Source: ATM1 sp003577165 (GTDB taxonomy: Bacteria; Armatimonadota; Fimbriimonadia; Fimbriimonadales; ATM1). From it: a stretch of DNA of 64,000 bases. The DNA is taken from NCBI GenBank assembly GCA_030263715.1, contig SZPM01000011.1, positions 1 through 64,000 of the forward strand. Direction: 5' to 3'. Numbering within the stretch: the first letter of the stretch is position 1; each line of letters opens with the position of its first letter. Below, in pieces: positions 1 to 7,656 of this stretch. Made by a program: the position numbers and the translations under genes. Below the pieces are notes generated by a model. That model was not told the DNA's origin. It saw nothing but the letters and a program-made list of their open reading frames with translations, and searched no databases.

Positions 1-122
1 CGGGTCTGATGCTCTTGGGGCATCGCTACTACGACCCCTCGACGGGCCTGCCCCGATGCAAGATCGGGGTCCGATCAAGGACGGGAGGAACTGGTATGTG
101 TACTGCGGGAACAACCCGGTGA
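1..122 (+). pseudogene. C-terminal end of an RHS-repeat core, partial and frame-broken
   Basis: From base 3 the reading frame gives GLMLLGHRYYDPSTG, the conserved end of the RHS/YD-repeat core that precedes variable toxin tips. This frame then runs into a stop at 120-122. The expected continuation (a DPIKDGRNWYVYCGNNP-like stretch) is instead in the frame that begins at base 56. The two frames are therefore broken between about bases 45 and 70, where a 7-bp inverted repeat (51-57 / 63-69, loop 58-62) sits. The gene starts upstream of the window, so only its last codons are visible. The break may be a real disruption, a recombination scar or a base-calling error; I cannot tell which. Confidence 0.6.
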
Positions 123-646
123 GCCAGGTCGACGACGGCGGGCTCGCTGGCCGTATCATTGAGCCAAATGAGCCCGATAATCTTTATCTCCGATATGGCG
201 CGGACGGACGGCCGTACAAGTGGGGTCGAACCGTGGACCCTACAACCAGGTATCCCAGCCCCACGCGCACGAAGGTGGTTCAGAAGGGGCGCCATAGTCG
301 CATCCGGGCTCTGGAACGGGAACTGGAAGAACACCTGCCACTTCCAGGCAACCGCGTCAGGTGGGCGGGACGGCGAGCTGGACTCCCGCTGCCGAAGCAT
401 CTCCATCGGTTCCTGAAGCATCTCAAGGTGATCAGACCAATCGCAATTGCCATGGCAGTATTCGAGGGTCCCGAGGCCTTCGCGCGAAGCATTGTCTTTG
501 CAGATGAAATCGAAGCAATAGGTGGTGTGATAAAGCGCGCCGGGCGACGAGCTATCGAGAATGAGCAGGAGAAAGTTGCACGCAAGTACCGATCTGGGGG
601 CGGATTTAGAGATGATGAACTCGCGGAGTACGGGCTAAATTACTGA
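56..646 (+). CDS. RHS-associated C-terminal toxin tip, GIY-YIG/URI-like nuclease (putative)
   Basis: 196 codons from an ATG. Residues 10-30 carry the RHS hallmark KDGRNWYVYCGNNPVSQVD, which marks the junction between an RHS core and its variable tip. After it comes a segment with YKWGRTVDPTTRY and, about 30 residues on, ALERELEEHLPLPGNR followed by W-A-G. That order (aromatic, K/G-R-T, D-P-x-x-R-Y, then a Glu-bearing helix and a P-G-N-R element) resembles the GIY-YIG/URI nuclease domains found at the tips of polymorphic toxins. A nuclease role is inferred. The ATG at 56 may not be a true start: in an intact gene this would be the carboxy end of the much larger RHS protein. The small gene 8 bp downstream looks like its immunity partner. 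Confidence 0.6.
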   Translation: MQDRGPIKDGRNWYVYCGNNPVSQVDDGGLAGRIIEPNEPDNLYLRYGADGRPYKWGRTVDPTTRYPSPTRTKVVQKGRHSRIRALERELEEHLPLPGNRVRWAGRRAGLPLPKHLHRFLKHLKVIRPIAIAMAVFEGPEAFARSIVFADEIEAIGGVIKRAGRRAIENEQEKVARKYRSGGGFRDDELAEYGLNY

Positions 647-654
647 GAGTCGCG

Positions 655-1134
655 ATGGACCCCCAGCTGTCGGATCACAAGCTGTTTATCGGGTTCCAAA
701 TTGGCCCTGAGCCGAGGGGCTCATCGTTTGACCACTTCATGGACTGCCTGAGCTTGCTAATTCAGTCCACAAGAGAGCACCTGCGAAAGAGTTACACGCG
801 ACCAGAAACTCTGTTCGTACTAAGTTTCCGCGCTCCCGGTGACTTCAGGAATCAGTGGCGTTGGTTCTCGGAGGGGGTATTCGGCGTGAGGCACAGCCGG
901 ATTCAGTCAATGGTATCTGCTAGCATCGGTGTTCCGAATGCAGTGGGACTCAGCAATGACGCAACAACGATCGCCGCCTTCGTCGCAGAGAAAGTACGCG
1001 AAGCGATGCGCGCGGTGATTGACAGAGCAGAAAGTGGAGGAATTGCTGTCGAGGAGGATGCGCTTTTTCATGACCTGGAGATGGCACTTGACCATTTCGA
1101 GCGCCGAGCTGCATCAAGTCGGAAACGCAAGTGA
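655..1134 (+). CDS. Hypothetical protein, probable immunity partner of the RHS tip
   Basis: 159 residues, starting 8 bp after the toxin-tip stop codon and read in the same direction. There is no signal peptide or membrane segment, so a soluble cytoplasmic protein is expected. The C-terminal third is helical and acidic, then ends in a basic SSRKRK tail. I do not recognise the family. The immunity assignment rests on position and size alone: in RHS and other polymorphic toxin loci the gene directly after the toxin tip usually encodes the cognate inhibitor. Confidence 0.5.
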   Translation: MDPQLSDHKLFIGFQIGPEPRGSSFDHFMDCLSLLIQSTREHLRKSYTRPETLFVLSFRAPGDFRNQWRWFSEGVFGVRHSRIQSMVSASIGVPNAVGLSNDATTIAAFVAEKVREAMRAVIDRAESGGIAVEEDALFHDLEMALDHFERRAASSRKRK

Positions 1135-1203
1135 GGTACTTCGGTCGATCAAGCGTAAGAGGGATGAAGCAGCCTTCCAGACGATCGGCTAGTGACTGTT
1201 CTT

Positions 1204-1780
1204 ATGATAGATGAAGAAACAATAGCGGAGGAGGTTCACCTGGCAGTTGCCCGCCGAGTCACGAGCAGGGCCGGACTCGACCGGACAACAAGCATCGGTA
1301 TGAATTGACGGCACGCGGGATTCAATTGCGACCCGCATGGGGGAGCAAGTATCAGGACAAGGAGTGCATCGTCAGTGTAATTCAGCTTGACTCTGAGGGT
1401 CGGAGGCGCATTGGCGCGGTGGAGTTCACTTGCATTTTGGGGGCGGCGAAGCGCGAACGAGATCACATCAGGCCGCCCGCAGCAATTGGAAGGCCTGCAA
1501 ACACGTTGGACGAGATCGAGAACCTAGCCGTAGGTCTGGCGTTTGAGATTCGGCAGTGTGGGGGATCGGGTGGCGAGAGGGACGGAGCACGACATCGCGA
1601 TAGCGATTTTGACGTTCGCCCCGTGGGGGGTGATCCTTTGTTCTGGGTCAGTATGCACAAAGAGGCGGACTCGGATTCAGGTTCGAAGGGGTTGCGCAAT
1701 CAAGGGATTTGTACAAAATTCGCCCAGCGGAGCTGTACCGCGGACTGCGGGTACGCGGGAAGCGCACGGATGAGGAATGA
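1204..1780 (+). pseudogene. Probable decayed gene in three reading frames
   Basis: No single frame spans this stretch, but three pieces look protein-like in sequence. An ATG at 1204 opens 34 codons ending at a TGA near 1306. Another frame from about 1305 to 1560 gives a plausible soluble protein segment containing ANTLDEIENLAVGLAFEIRQ. A third frame from about 1632 to the TGA at 1778-1780 gives GLGFRFEGVAQ and LYKIRPAELYRGLRVRGKR. The pieces are collinear and would join with at least two frameshifts. This fits a degenerating gene behind the toxin/immunity pair, perhaps an old immunity or tip module. No function can be assigned. Chance open frames in GC-rich DNA remain a real alternative. Confidence 0.35.
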
Positions 1781-1890
1781 AACCGGTAGATTGAGGCGGA
1801 TGCGAGATCCCGTGAGCTATCCTCATGGGCGTGTCGTTGGACGCGGTGAAGGAGATCGCGAAAACAGATAGGCAGGGGGAGTCTAAGGTG

Positions 1891-2214
1891 ATGTTGGCAG
1901 TTGTCACGGCGGGCGCGTGGGCGCTGTTCGGGATTGCGGCGATCGCATCTGCGACGAGAATGTTGAAGCGCGACTGGCACAAGGCGACCTTCCTTGTGCA
2001 CTTGCTCACGTGGTGTGTGTTCTTCTCCTTTGCCGCGCTCTTCTTTTGGCCTCTAGGCGCACCGCTGCCGCCAATTCCGATCGGGATCTTCGCGGCCGTC
2101 GTCGTCTCTTGTTCCGCCGCTGAGCGAAACAGCGTCGCGTTCGCCCGAACGCTGGCGTTGATGGTCTTCATTACCTTGGCGTGCATTTCTGTGCTTGCGA
2201 AGCTTGTATCCTGA
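1891..2214 (+). CDS. Small multi-pass membrane protein, unknown function
   Basis: 107 residues with four hydrophobic segments: about 2-24, 37-57, 62-80 and 88-106. That predicts a small integral inner-membrane protein with little outside the bilayer. I chose the ATG at 1891 because a GGGGGAG element lies about 9 nt upstream. An ATG at 1825 in the same frame would add a polar N-terminus of 22 residues, but has no visible ribosome-binding site. It may be a further member of the toxin-associated neighbourhood, but nothing in the sequence proves this. Confidence 0.55.
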   Translation: MLAVVTAGAWALFGIAAIASATRMLKRDWHKATFLVHLLTWCVFFSFAALFFWPLGAPLPPIPIGIFAAVVVSCSAAERNSVAFARTLALMVFITLACISVLAKLVS

Positions 2215-2365
2215 GGAGGACGAAGACGTGACAGGTCGGCAGCAATGATGCCTGATGGCCCGTGTGCAGTTCTTCGCTGAGCGAGCCCCCGTTTACCGCG
2301 CACTCTCCCGATCTCGTGCGAGCGAAACGGGCTTGGCGGAGCGGAAACTCGGTTGTGTAAATAGA

Positions 2366-2395
2366 GCGCGGCCGGATGTTTTCATCCGGCCGCGC
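2366..2395 (-). terminator. Strong hairpin, likely terminator of the repeat-protein gene
   Basis: Perfect 13-bp inverted repeat (2366-2378 and 2383-2395) with a four-base loop. It lies 23 bp beyond the stop codon of the leftward gene ending at 2419. On the minus strand the stem is followed by TCTATTT, a short U-rich tract. The other neighbour, the rightward gene ending at 2214, is 150 bp away. Confidence 0.65.
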
Positions 2396-2418
2396 GGGGA
2401 TTGGATCGCTGCTCGGGC

Positions 2419-3849
2419 TTAGTCGAGATACGGTCGATAACTGCTCGTTCCCGCTTCGACGATGACGAACTGACCGTTGATTTGGTCGAACGTGAAGGTC
2501 ATCCACACGGTCTGCCGCCGATTCCACGCGTCAATGAAGTCGTGGCGCGCAACGGCTCTGACTTCGCGTCCTTTCGTCCGGCGTACATCCACGAAGTCGA
2601 AGTTCGTCGTGTAGACGCTCGTGATGAGGTCCGCGGTCATGTCGTAGTAGTCATCCGACGAGAGGGTGTAACTGTAACGCCCCTCGATGTAGATGTCCAC
2701 CGAGCCTCGGCGTGGTAGGAAGTAGTCGAGTTTTCGAGGCTCGCTGTATAGGAACGCGTCCACGAGGTCGCTCAGCGCTCGATCCATGCTCGAGAAGCCG
2801 CGGTCGTTGTAGTAGTAGCCTCCGTAGTAACTCGTCTGCCAACCGATGCCGCAATACGACCATCGGATCGGATCGCCGATCACGATGATGATTCGCGGAG
2901 AGGAGTAACTCACACGTCGGTAGCTGATGTATCCGGGAACGCACCAGTACCAATAGTAAGGCGAGAAGCATGTCTGCCAGGGAACGGGATCGAAGAAGTA
3001 GAAGCCGTATCCAAAGTGGCAGTCGCTCCAATAGGGATCGTAGTGAACGTATCCGCGGCGGAGTTCGCCGACCCGGTAGTCCTCCATCCGAGTCACTTGG
3101 AATCCGATCGAGCCTCGGTCGTCGGACGTTCTCGTGGACCTTGTGTCCTGTTGCCTGGGGATCACGTTGGTGCCGACCACGATGTCCGGAGAGGCGCCTT
3201 TGCGGAGGAGGTTGTTGTTCGCCTCCGTTCTTCCGGGGCCGGAGCGAGGATTGAAGATGGGGCCTTTGTCCGTGCGCCTCTGCACTCGGAAGTAGTCGTC
3301 CATGGAGGGCGTGCGGCTCAGGTAGTCGCGCCCCTGCTGTTTGTACGCGGAGCCGGGGCCTGCGCCGTAGCTGGGGCCGGAGGAGCCGCCGTACGGTTTC
3401 GGGCCGGTGGAAGGCTTGGGGCCCTTGTCACCACCGGGCTTGGGGCCGGTGCTCGGCTTCGGTCCGCCGTCGCCGCCGGGTTTAGGGCCGGTGCTTGGCT
3501 TGGGTCCGCCGTCGCCGCCGGGCTTGGGGCCGGTGCCTGGCTTCGGGCCTTGGTCGCCACCGGGCTTGGGGCCGGTGCCTGGCTTCGGGCCTTGGTCGCC
3601 GCCGGGCTTGGGGCCGGTGCCTGGCTTCGGGCCCTGGTCGCCTCCAGGTTTGGGGCCGGTGCCCGGCTTCGGGCCTTGGTCGCCCTGTTTCGGGCTGCCA
3701 TCTCCGCCGGAGCCTTTGCCTGGCCCTTTTTCGGGGCCCTGTTTGGCGTTGGTCTCTGGCGACTTGTCGAGGATGCCGCCGAACGAAGTGGCGGACAGGC
3801 CGAACGCGATCGCCGTGGCGAGCGCCAGGAAACCAGATGTGCGCTTCAT
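2419..3849 (-). CDS. Secreted protein with GPKPG-type repeats and aromatic-rich C-terminal domain
   Basis: 476 residues from an ATG at 3849 that has GGAGGG about 9 nt upstream; an upstream in-frame ATG at 3879 lacks one. The N-terminus is a signal peptide (MKRTSGFLALATAIAFGLSA...). Next comes a low-complexity region of seven 14-residue units of the type DQGPKPGTGPKPGG. A linker rich in Arg, Tyr and Ser follows. The region around the middle is extraordinarily aromatic (Tyr, Trp, Phe, with scattered Cys), and the last ~110 residues look like a normal folded alpha/beta domain. The repeat is likely an extended, basic, surface-exposed spacer. No catalytic motif is seen. Adhesion or envelope structure is a guess. 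It stands alone, with a strong hairpin terminator after it. Confidence 0.75.
   Translation of the reverse strand: MKRTSGFLALATAIAFGLSATSFGGILDKSPETNAKQGPEKGPGKGSGGDGSPKQGDQGPKPGTGPKPGGDQGPKPGTGPKPGGDQGPKPGTGPKPGGDQGPKPGTGPKPGGDGGPKPSTGPKPGGDGGPKPSTGPKPGGDKGPKPSTGPKPYGGSSGPSYGAGPGSAYKQQGRDYLSRTPSMDDYFRVQRRTDKGPIFNPRSGPGRTEANNNLLRKGASPDIVVGTNVIPRQQDTRSTRTSDDRGSIGFQVTRMEDYRVGELRRGYVHYDPYWSDCHFGYGFYFFDPVPWQTCFSPYYWYWCVPGYISYRRVSYSSPRIIIVIGDPIRWSYCGIGWQTSYYGGYYYNDRGFSSMDRALSDLVDAFLYSEPRKLDYFLPRRGSVDIYIEGRYSYTLSSDDYYDMTADLITSVYTTNFDFVDVRRTKGREVRAVARHDFIDAWNRRQTVWMTFTFDQINGQFVIVEAGTSSYRPYLD
3388..3681 (-). repeat. Seven tandem 42-bp coding repeats
   Basis: In-frame direct repeats encode 14-residue units: four of type DQGPKPGTGPKPGG, two of type DGGPKPSTGPKPGG and a final DKGPKPSTGPKPYG. 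Synonymous differences between units show that they are not all recent copies. The G-to-S change defines two sub-families and suggests stepwise duplication from one side. Confidence 0.9.
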
Positions 3850-4006
3850 CTCAATAAGCCCTCCGGTCGGCCACTCCATGCGGAGCGGTCGACTTCAAAT
3901 ACATTGTACGGGAAGTTCTGCCCGCCGAACGGGCGAAGTTCGCCATTTGATTAAAAAGACGTGCGAGGGGTGGGGCGTGTTACTGGCGGCAGGGCAGTCG
4001 AGGCGA

Positions 4007-4738
4007 CTACCTGTTGAGCGATACCAGGCCGGACTTCGCGGCGTCCGTTCGGGTTGAGAGCAGCGCTTTCGTTTGGGCGATCTGCGAGCGCACCATCCGG
4101 CGGAACTCCCGGACGGACTCGGCTTCTTCTTGGCTGATCCTGGAGAAGGGGTTGCCAAGAAGAACGGGGCCCATGATGCGGTTCATCTCTCGGGTGTCGC
4201 CGAGGCCGAGGGCGTGACCGAGTTCATGCGCGGTGATGTGCACAATCTCATCTCCGGTCATGTAGCGCTGGCCGGCGGTCGAGACGACGTCGATCTCCGC
4301 CGTGAACTCGAAGTAGTGGACTTCCTGATTCCACTGGATGCGGCGCTTCGAGCGGATTTCGCCCTTGTGGAAGGACGCTCCGTCCTGCAGAGTCTCGACG
4401 AAGCGGACCTGGATTGCTGCCCCGTTGGGAGACTGGCTCAGTCTGAAGGGGAGGTCGGCGCCGAGGGCATCCTGCCAGAGCGCGAAGCCGCGCTCGATGC
4501 CTTCTCGGAACGACTCACGTTGCGCTGGCGGCGCTGTCGCGTAGTCCACAAAGACCGTCGTGGTTTTGGGCAAGAGGAGCAGCGAGAACATGGCGAGCGA
4601 CTTCTGGTACTCGCCGCCCTCACGCGCTGCGACGGCCCTGCCGTAGTAGCCGACCAACTGGGGATCGATGAGGCGCGGAGGCGCTTCGGCGGGGGGCGAC
4701 CCAACCAACAAAACTCCCACCAGGGCAGCAGTAATCAT
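4007..4738 (-). CDS. Secreted matrixin-like zinc metalloprotease
   Basis: 243 residues. The N-terminus MITAALVGVLLVG is a short signal peptide ending near ...PPAEAPP. The metzincin zinc site is HELGHALGLGD (about residues 169-179), giving two His ligands, the catalytic Glu and an Asp in the usual third-ligand position, as in snapalysin-type metzincins. A downstream Met in MNRIMGP could serve as the Met-turn. It is therefore likely an exported endopeptidase of the M10/matrixin-like group. The N-terminal ~100 residues have no motif I recognise. A second protein with the same type of zinc site lies at 61436-62155. Confidence 0.8.
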   Translation of the reverse strand: MITAALVGVLLVGSPPAEAPPRLIDPQLVGYYGRAVAAREGGEYQKSLAMFSLLLLPKTTTVFVDYATAPPAQRESFREGIERGFALWQDALGADLPFRLSQSPNGAAIQVRFVETLQDGASFHKGEIRSKRRIQWNQEVHYFEFTAEIDVVSTAGQRYMTGDEIVHITAHELGHALGLGDTREMNRIMGPVLLGNPFSRISQEEAESVREFRRMVRSQIAQTKALLSTRTDAAKSGLVSLNR

Positions 4739-4839
4739 CGAATTCCCCGAACGCAGACGGCGCTCACATTAACTCCTTCCTCAACCGTCAGGGGCCTCAG
4801 CCAGCAATTGTTCCTGCTGGAGACCTCAAAAGTCCATGC

Positions 4840-5088
4840 GTGCCAGAATCGGACGTGGGCCGCTACCGAGTATTCGTCACGTTAAAGCCTGGTTTGCTCG
4901 ACTCTGCAGGGCGCGCCGTTGGCGAGTCCCTCAAGACTCTTGGGTTCGGAGACGTTCAGCAGGTTCGCATCGGTAAGTTGATCGAACTGGAGTTGGCCGA
5001 CGGTTCGAAAGCCGAGGTGGAAGAGATGTGCAAGAAACTGCTGGCGAATCCCGTCATCGAGGAGTACACGGTAGAGGAACAGCAGTGA
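4840..5088 (+). CDS. purS: Phosphoribosylformylglycinamidine synthase subunit PurS
   Basis: 82 residues, the usual size. The start RYRVFVTLKPGLLDSAGRAV and the end NPVIEEYTVEE are typical of PurS, the small dimeric subunit of the three-part FGAM synthase (PurS, PurQ, PurL). PurS bridges PurL and PurQ in step four of purine synthesis. The start is taken as GTG at 4840; a GTG at 4855 would also leave the domain intact. The stop overlaps the purQ start by four bases. The large subunit purL is not in this window. Confidence 0.93.
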   Translation: MPESDVGRYRVFVTLKPGLLDSAGRAVGESLKTLGFGDVQQVRIGKLIELELADGSKAEVEEMCKKLLANPVIEEYTVEEQQ

Positions 5089-5768
5089 GAGTAGCCGTCA
5101 TCCAGACACCCGGCAGCAACTGCGATCAGGACGCATACTTCTCGTTGCGCGATTACTTGGGGGCGGATGCCGAGTACGTTTGGCACCGTGAGACTTCGCT
5201 CGAAGGGTTCGACGCAGTGGTGCTTCCAGGCGGATTCACTTACGGAGATTATCTGCGGGGAGGGGCGATCGCGGCGCAGTCGCCGGTGCTCTTCGAGGTC
5301 AAACGGTTTGCCCACGAGGGCAAGCCGGTGATTGGAATCTGCAACGGATTTCAAATCCTCACTGAGTCGGGAATCCTCCCTGGAGCGCTCGTGCGGAACG
5401 AGAACCGAAGGTTTTTGTGCAAGAAGGTGTTTATCAAGCGCGTGAACGCGACGAGTTTTTGGACGGAAGGGGTACCAGAGGTGATGGCTGTTCCGATCGC
5501 CCACAACGAGGGGCGCTACATCGCTGACGAAGTGACGCTAAACCAGTTGGAGGCCGAAGATCGGATCGCTTTCGTCTATTGCGATCAGGACGGCAATGTC
5601 ACGCCGGCGGCGAATCCGAACGGAGCGTCGCGCAACATTGCTGGAATCCTCAACGCGGGCGGAAACGTGCTTGGGATGATGCCGCATCCGGAGCGAGTCG
5701 TTTCTGAATTGATCGGTGGAAGTGACGGCAGGCGCCTGCTCGCGCGCCTTGCTGTGCCGACGTGGTAG
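5085..5768 (+). CDS. purQ: Phosphoribosylformylglycinamidine synthase, glutaminase subunit PurQ
   Basis: 227 residues of a class-I glutamine amidotransferase. It supplies ammonia from glutamine to PurL for FGAM formation. Visible are the N-terminal VIQTPGSNCDQD, the oxyanion region LPGGFTYGDYLRGGAIA, the nucleophile elbow GICNGFQIL (catalytic Cys) and the C-terminal catalytic MPHPERV (His, Glu). The GTG at 5085 overlaps the purS stop as GTGA, a sign of translational coupling. It is the normal start for this family (VRVAVIQTPGSN). Confidence 0.95.
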   Translation: MRVAVIQTPGSNCDQDAYFSLRDYLGADAEYVWHRETSLEGFDAVVLPGGFTYGDYLRGGAIAAQSPVLFEVKRFAHEGKPVIGICNGFQILTESGILPGALVRNENRRFLCKKVFIKRVNATSFWTEGVPEVMAVPIAHNEGRYIADEVTLNQLEAEDRIAFVYCDQDGNVTPAANPNGASRNIAGILNAGGNVLGMMPHPERVVSELIGGSDGRRLLARLAVPTW

Positions 5769-5774
5769 TCGAAG

Positions 5775-6560
5775 ATGCGAATCGGATCGAGCATTCGACT
5801 GGCCTACCTTGCAAGCGCGCTGTTTGCAGGGGGGGCGGTTTTCGCGCAAGGCGGCGAGACGAGCCAGAGCGGAAAGCCGGACGTTGTGATCCGGGTGGAG
5901 CGCGCACTTCCCGGCGTGCAATACGTTTACGTTCAGCTCGTTCGCAAAGACTATCCGCCTCAACTGCTGTCGGAGCAGTGTCAGGCCGTGGGCGCGGCAT
6001 TGAACCAAGACATCCGAGGATTGGAACTTTCGACGTCTGCGATTGCCATGGGAAGCTCGGATTACGGCTCGCCAGGCACCATGTCGATTTTGAGGGCGCG
6101 CTTCGCGATCAACGGCCTTGTGGACGAATCCGCGGGCGTCTTGCGGCTCGTTCCGTTCGCGAAGGCGTTCGCGGGCGCCGAAGAGCCCCACACGGTCCGC
6201 AACCTGATGATCCTTTACGTTGGCTACGAACCTGTCAAGGACTCCACCCTGAGTTCCGTGGAGACGGATGTGGTGAAGGTGACGGGTCGCGTGGACTACG
6301 CATCCATGTCCGACGGGAGCCTGAAGCCGATGGTGGAGTACCGGGTGGAACTGAAGACCCAGGACCCTGCCCAACTGGAGTTTCCCGAGGCTGCATCCAA
6401 GCCAACGAAACCGGCTGAGAACCCGTCTACAGGTACGGTCGACTGGCGGCTGTTGGGCATCGTGTTGGCCGCGGCTCTGCCCGTAGGGCTACTGGTATAC
6501 TTCGCCCTGCGTCCGCGGAGGGGCCGTCGGACTGCCAGCCGACGTCACGAGAAGAGGTAG
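5775..6560 (+). CDS. Secreted protein with C-terminal membrane anchor, unknown function
   Basis: 261 residues beginning six bases after purQ. It has a signal peptide (MRIGSSIRLAYLASALFAGGAVFAQ), a soluble ~180-residue middle domain and a single membrane helix near residues 225-245, followed by a very basic tail (RPRRGRRTASRRHEKR). The expected topology is an extracytoplasmic domain anchored by its C-terminus, with the Arg-rich end in the cytoplasm. No enzyme motif is recognisable. It sits just upstream of three pilT genes in the same direction, with only 10 bp to the first. A link with the pilus system is possible but unproven. Confidence 0.7.
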   Translation: MRIGSSIRLAYLASALFAGGAVFAQGGETSQSGKPDVVIRVERALPGVQYVYVQLVRKDYPPQLLSEQCQAVGAALNQDIRGLELSTSAIAMGSSDYGSPGTMSILRARFAINGLVDESAGVLRLVPFAKAFAGAEEPHTVRNLMILYVGYEPVKDSTLSSVETDVVKVTGRVDYASMSDGSLKPMVEYRVELKTQDPAQLEFPEAASKPTKPAENPSTGTVDWRLLGIVLAAALPVGLLVYFALRPRRGRRTASRRHEKR

Positions 6561-6570
6561 CGAATCACCC

Positions 6571-7650
6571 ATGTCCAAAATCGCAAACGCGACGCTTCAC
6601 GAACTGCTCGAGATCGCCTTTGGAGAGAAGGCATCCGACCTATTCATCAAAGCCGGTTCCGTTCCCAAAATCCGACAGCACGCTCTGGTCAAGCCGTTGC
6701 CTGGCGAGTGGGAAGAGATCACTGAGGATGACGCCCGTAGGCTGATTCTCAGCACGATGAACCAGCATCAGGCCGCGGAGTTCGAACGCAATTTGGAAAT
6801 GGACCTTGCGTTCGGCGTCGGCGGAAAGATGCGGATTCGCGCGAACCTCTATTTCCAGCGCGGCTCGTATGCCGGCGTATTCCGACTGATCCCATTGGAG
6901 ATATTGAGCGTTGAGCAGTTGGGGCTTCCCCCGGTCTTGAACGAGTTCGCAAAGTATCGCCAAGGGCTCGTCCTCTTTACGGGGCCGACGGGATCCGGTA
7001 AGACGACCTCTCTCGCGGCGATTCTCGACCTGGTGAACCGTACACGCCAGTGCCACATCGTCACGATCGAGGACCCGCTGGAGTTTGTGCATGCCGATAA
7101 GGCGGCGTACATCTCACAGCGCGAAGTTCACATCGACACGAAAGACTTCTTCATCGCGATGCGCGCTGCCGTTCGTGAGGCGCCGGACGTGATCCTCGTC
7201 GGCGAGATGCGCGACGTCGAAACAATGAACGTCGCACTGCAGGCAGGCGAAACGGGACACTTGGTCTTCTCGACCGTGCACACTCCGAGTTGCGCCGAGA
7301 CGCTGGACCGTGTTGTCAACATGTTCCCGCCGCACGAGAAGAATCACTTGTGCATGAGGTTGGCGGGTTCGCTACGCGCGGTCGTTTCGCAGAAACTGGT
7401 GCCTCGCGCCGATGGGCAAGGCCGCGTTTGCGCTTGTGAAGTAATGATTTGTACACCTACGGTGAGCAAACTCATCGAAGATGGACACTTCGGCGAACTG
7501 TACCACGCGATTAGCGAAGGACATTTCTGGGGAATGCAGACAATGAACCAGAGCCTGGTGAAGTACGTCAAGGCTGGAGTCATTACGGAGGAAACGGCAC
7601 TCAGCTACGCAGGCATCATTTCAGAGCTTCGCCAGCTGCTTCGCCGATAG
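6571..7650 (+). CDS. pilT: Type IV pilus retraction-type ATPase, PilT paralogue 1
   Basis: 359 residues of a hexameric secretion ATPase that powers pilus disassembly from the cytoplasmic face. The Walker A motif GPTGSGKTTS is at about 137-146, the Asp box IVTIEDPLEFVH follows, and Walker B reads EAPDVILVGEMRD. The His box is ETGHLVFSTVHTPS, where classical PilT has HT-T/N. The region that in classical PilT reads AIRNLIRE is here TVSKLIEDG, clearly diverged. This is the most divergent of the three copies and may have a specialised partner. It is the first gene of a tight run with copies 2 and 3. Confidence 0.9.
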   Translation: MSKIANATLHELLEIAFGEKASDLFIKAGSVPKIRQHALVKPLPGEWEEITEDDARRLILSTMNQHQAAEFERNLEMDLAFGVGGKMRIRANLYFQRGSYAGVFRLIPLEILSVEQLGLPPVLNEFAKYRQGLVLFTGPTGSGKTTSLAAILDLVNRTRQCHIVTIEDPLEFVHADKAAYISQREVHIDTKDFFIAMRAAVREAPDVILVGEMRDVETMNVALQAGETGHLVFSTVHTPSCAETLDRVVNMFPPHEKNHLCMRLAGSLRAVVSQKLVPRADGQGRVCACEVMICTPTVSKLIEDGHFGELYHAISEGHFWGMQTMNQSLVKYVKAGVITEETALSYAGIISELRQLLRR

Positions 7651-7656
7651 TCGTCA

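Noticed and set aside
3388..3681. Possible CRISPR array (regular 42-bp units)
   Set aside because: Units are contiguous, have no unique spacers and are in-frame coding repeats.
3016..4057. Long Gly/Pro/Ala-rich open frames opposite and beside the GPKPG repeat
   Set aside because: Repeats open all frames; only the 2419-3849 frame has a signal peptide, ribosome-binding site and normal domain after the repeat.
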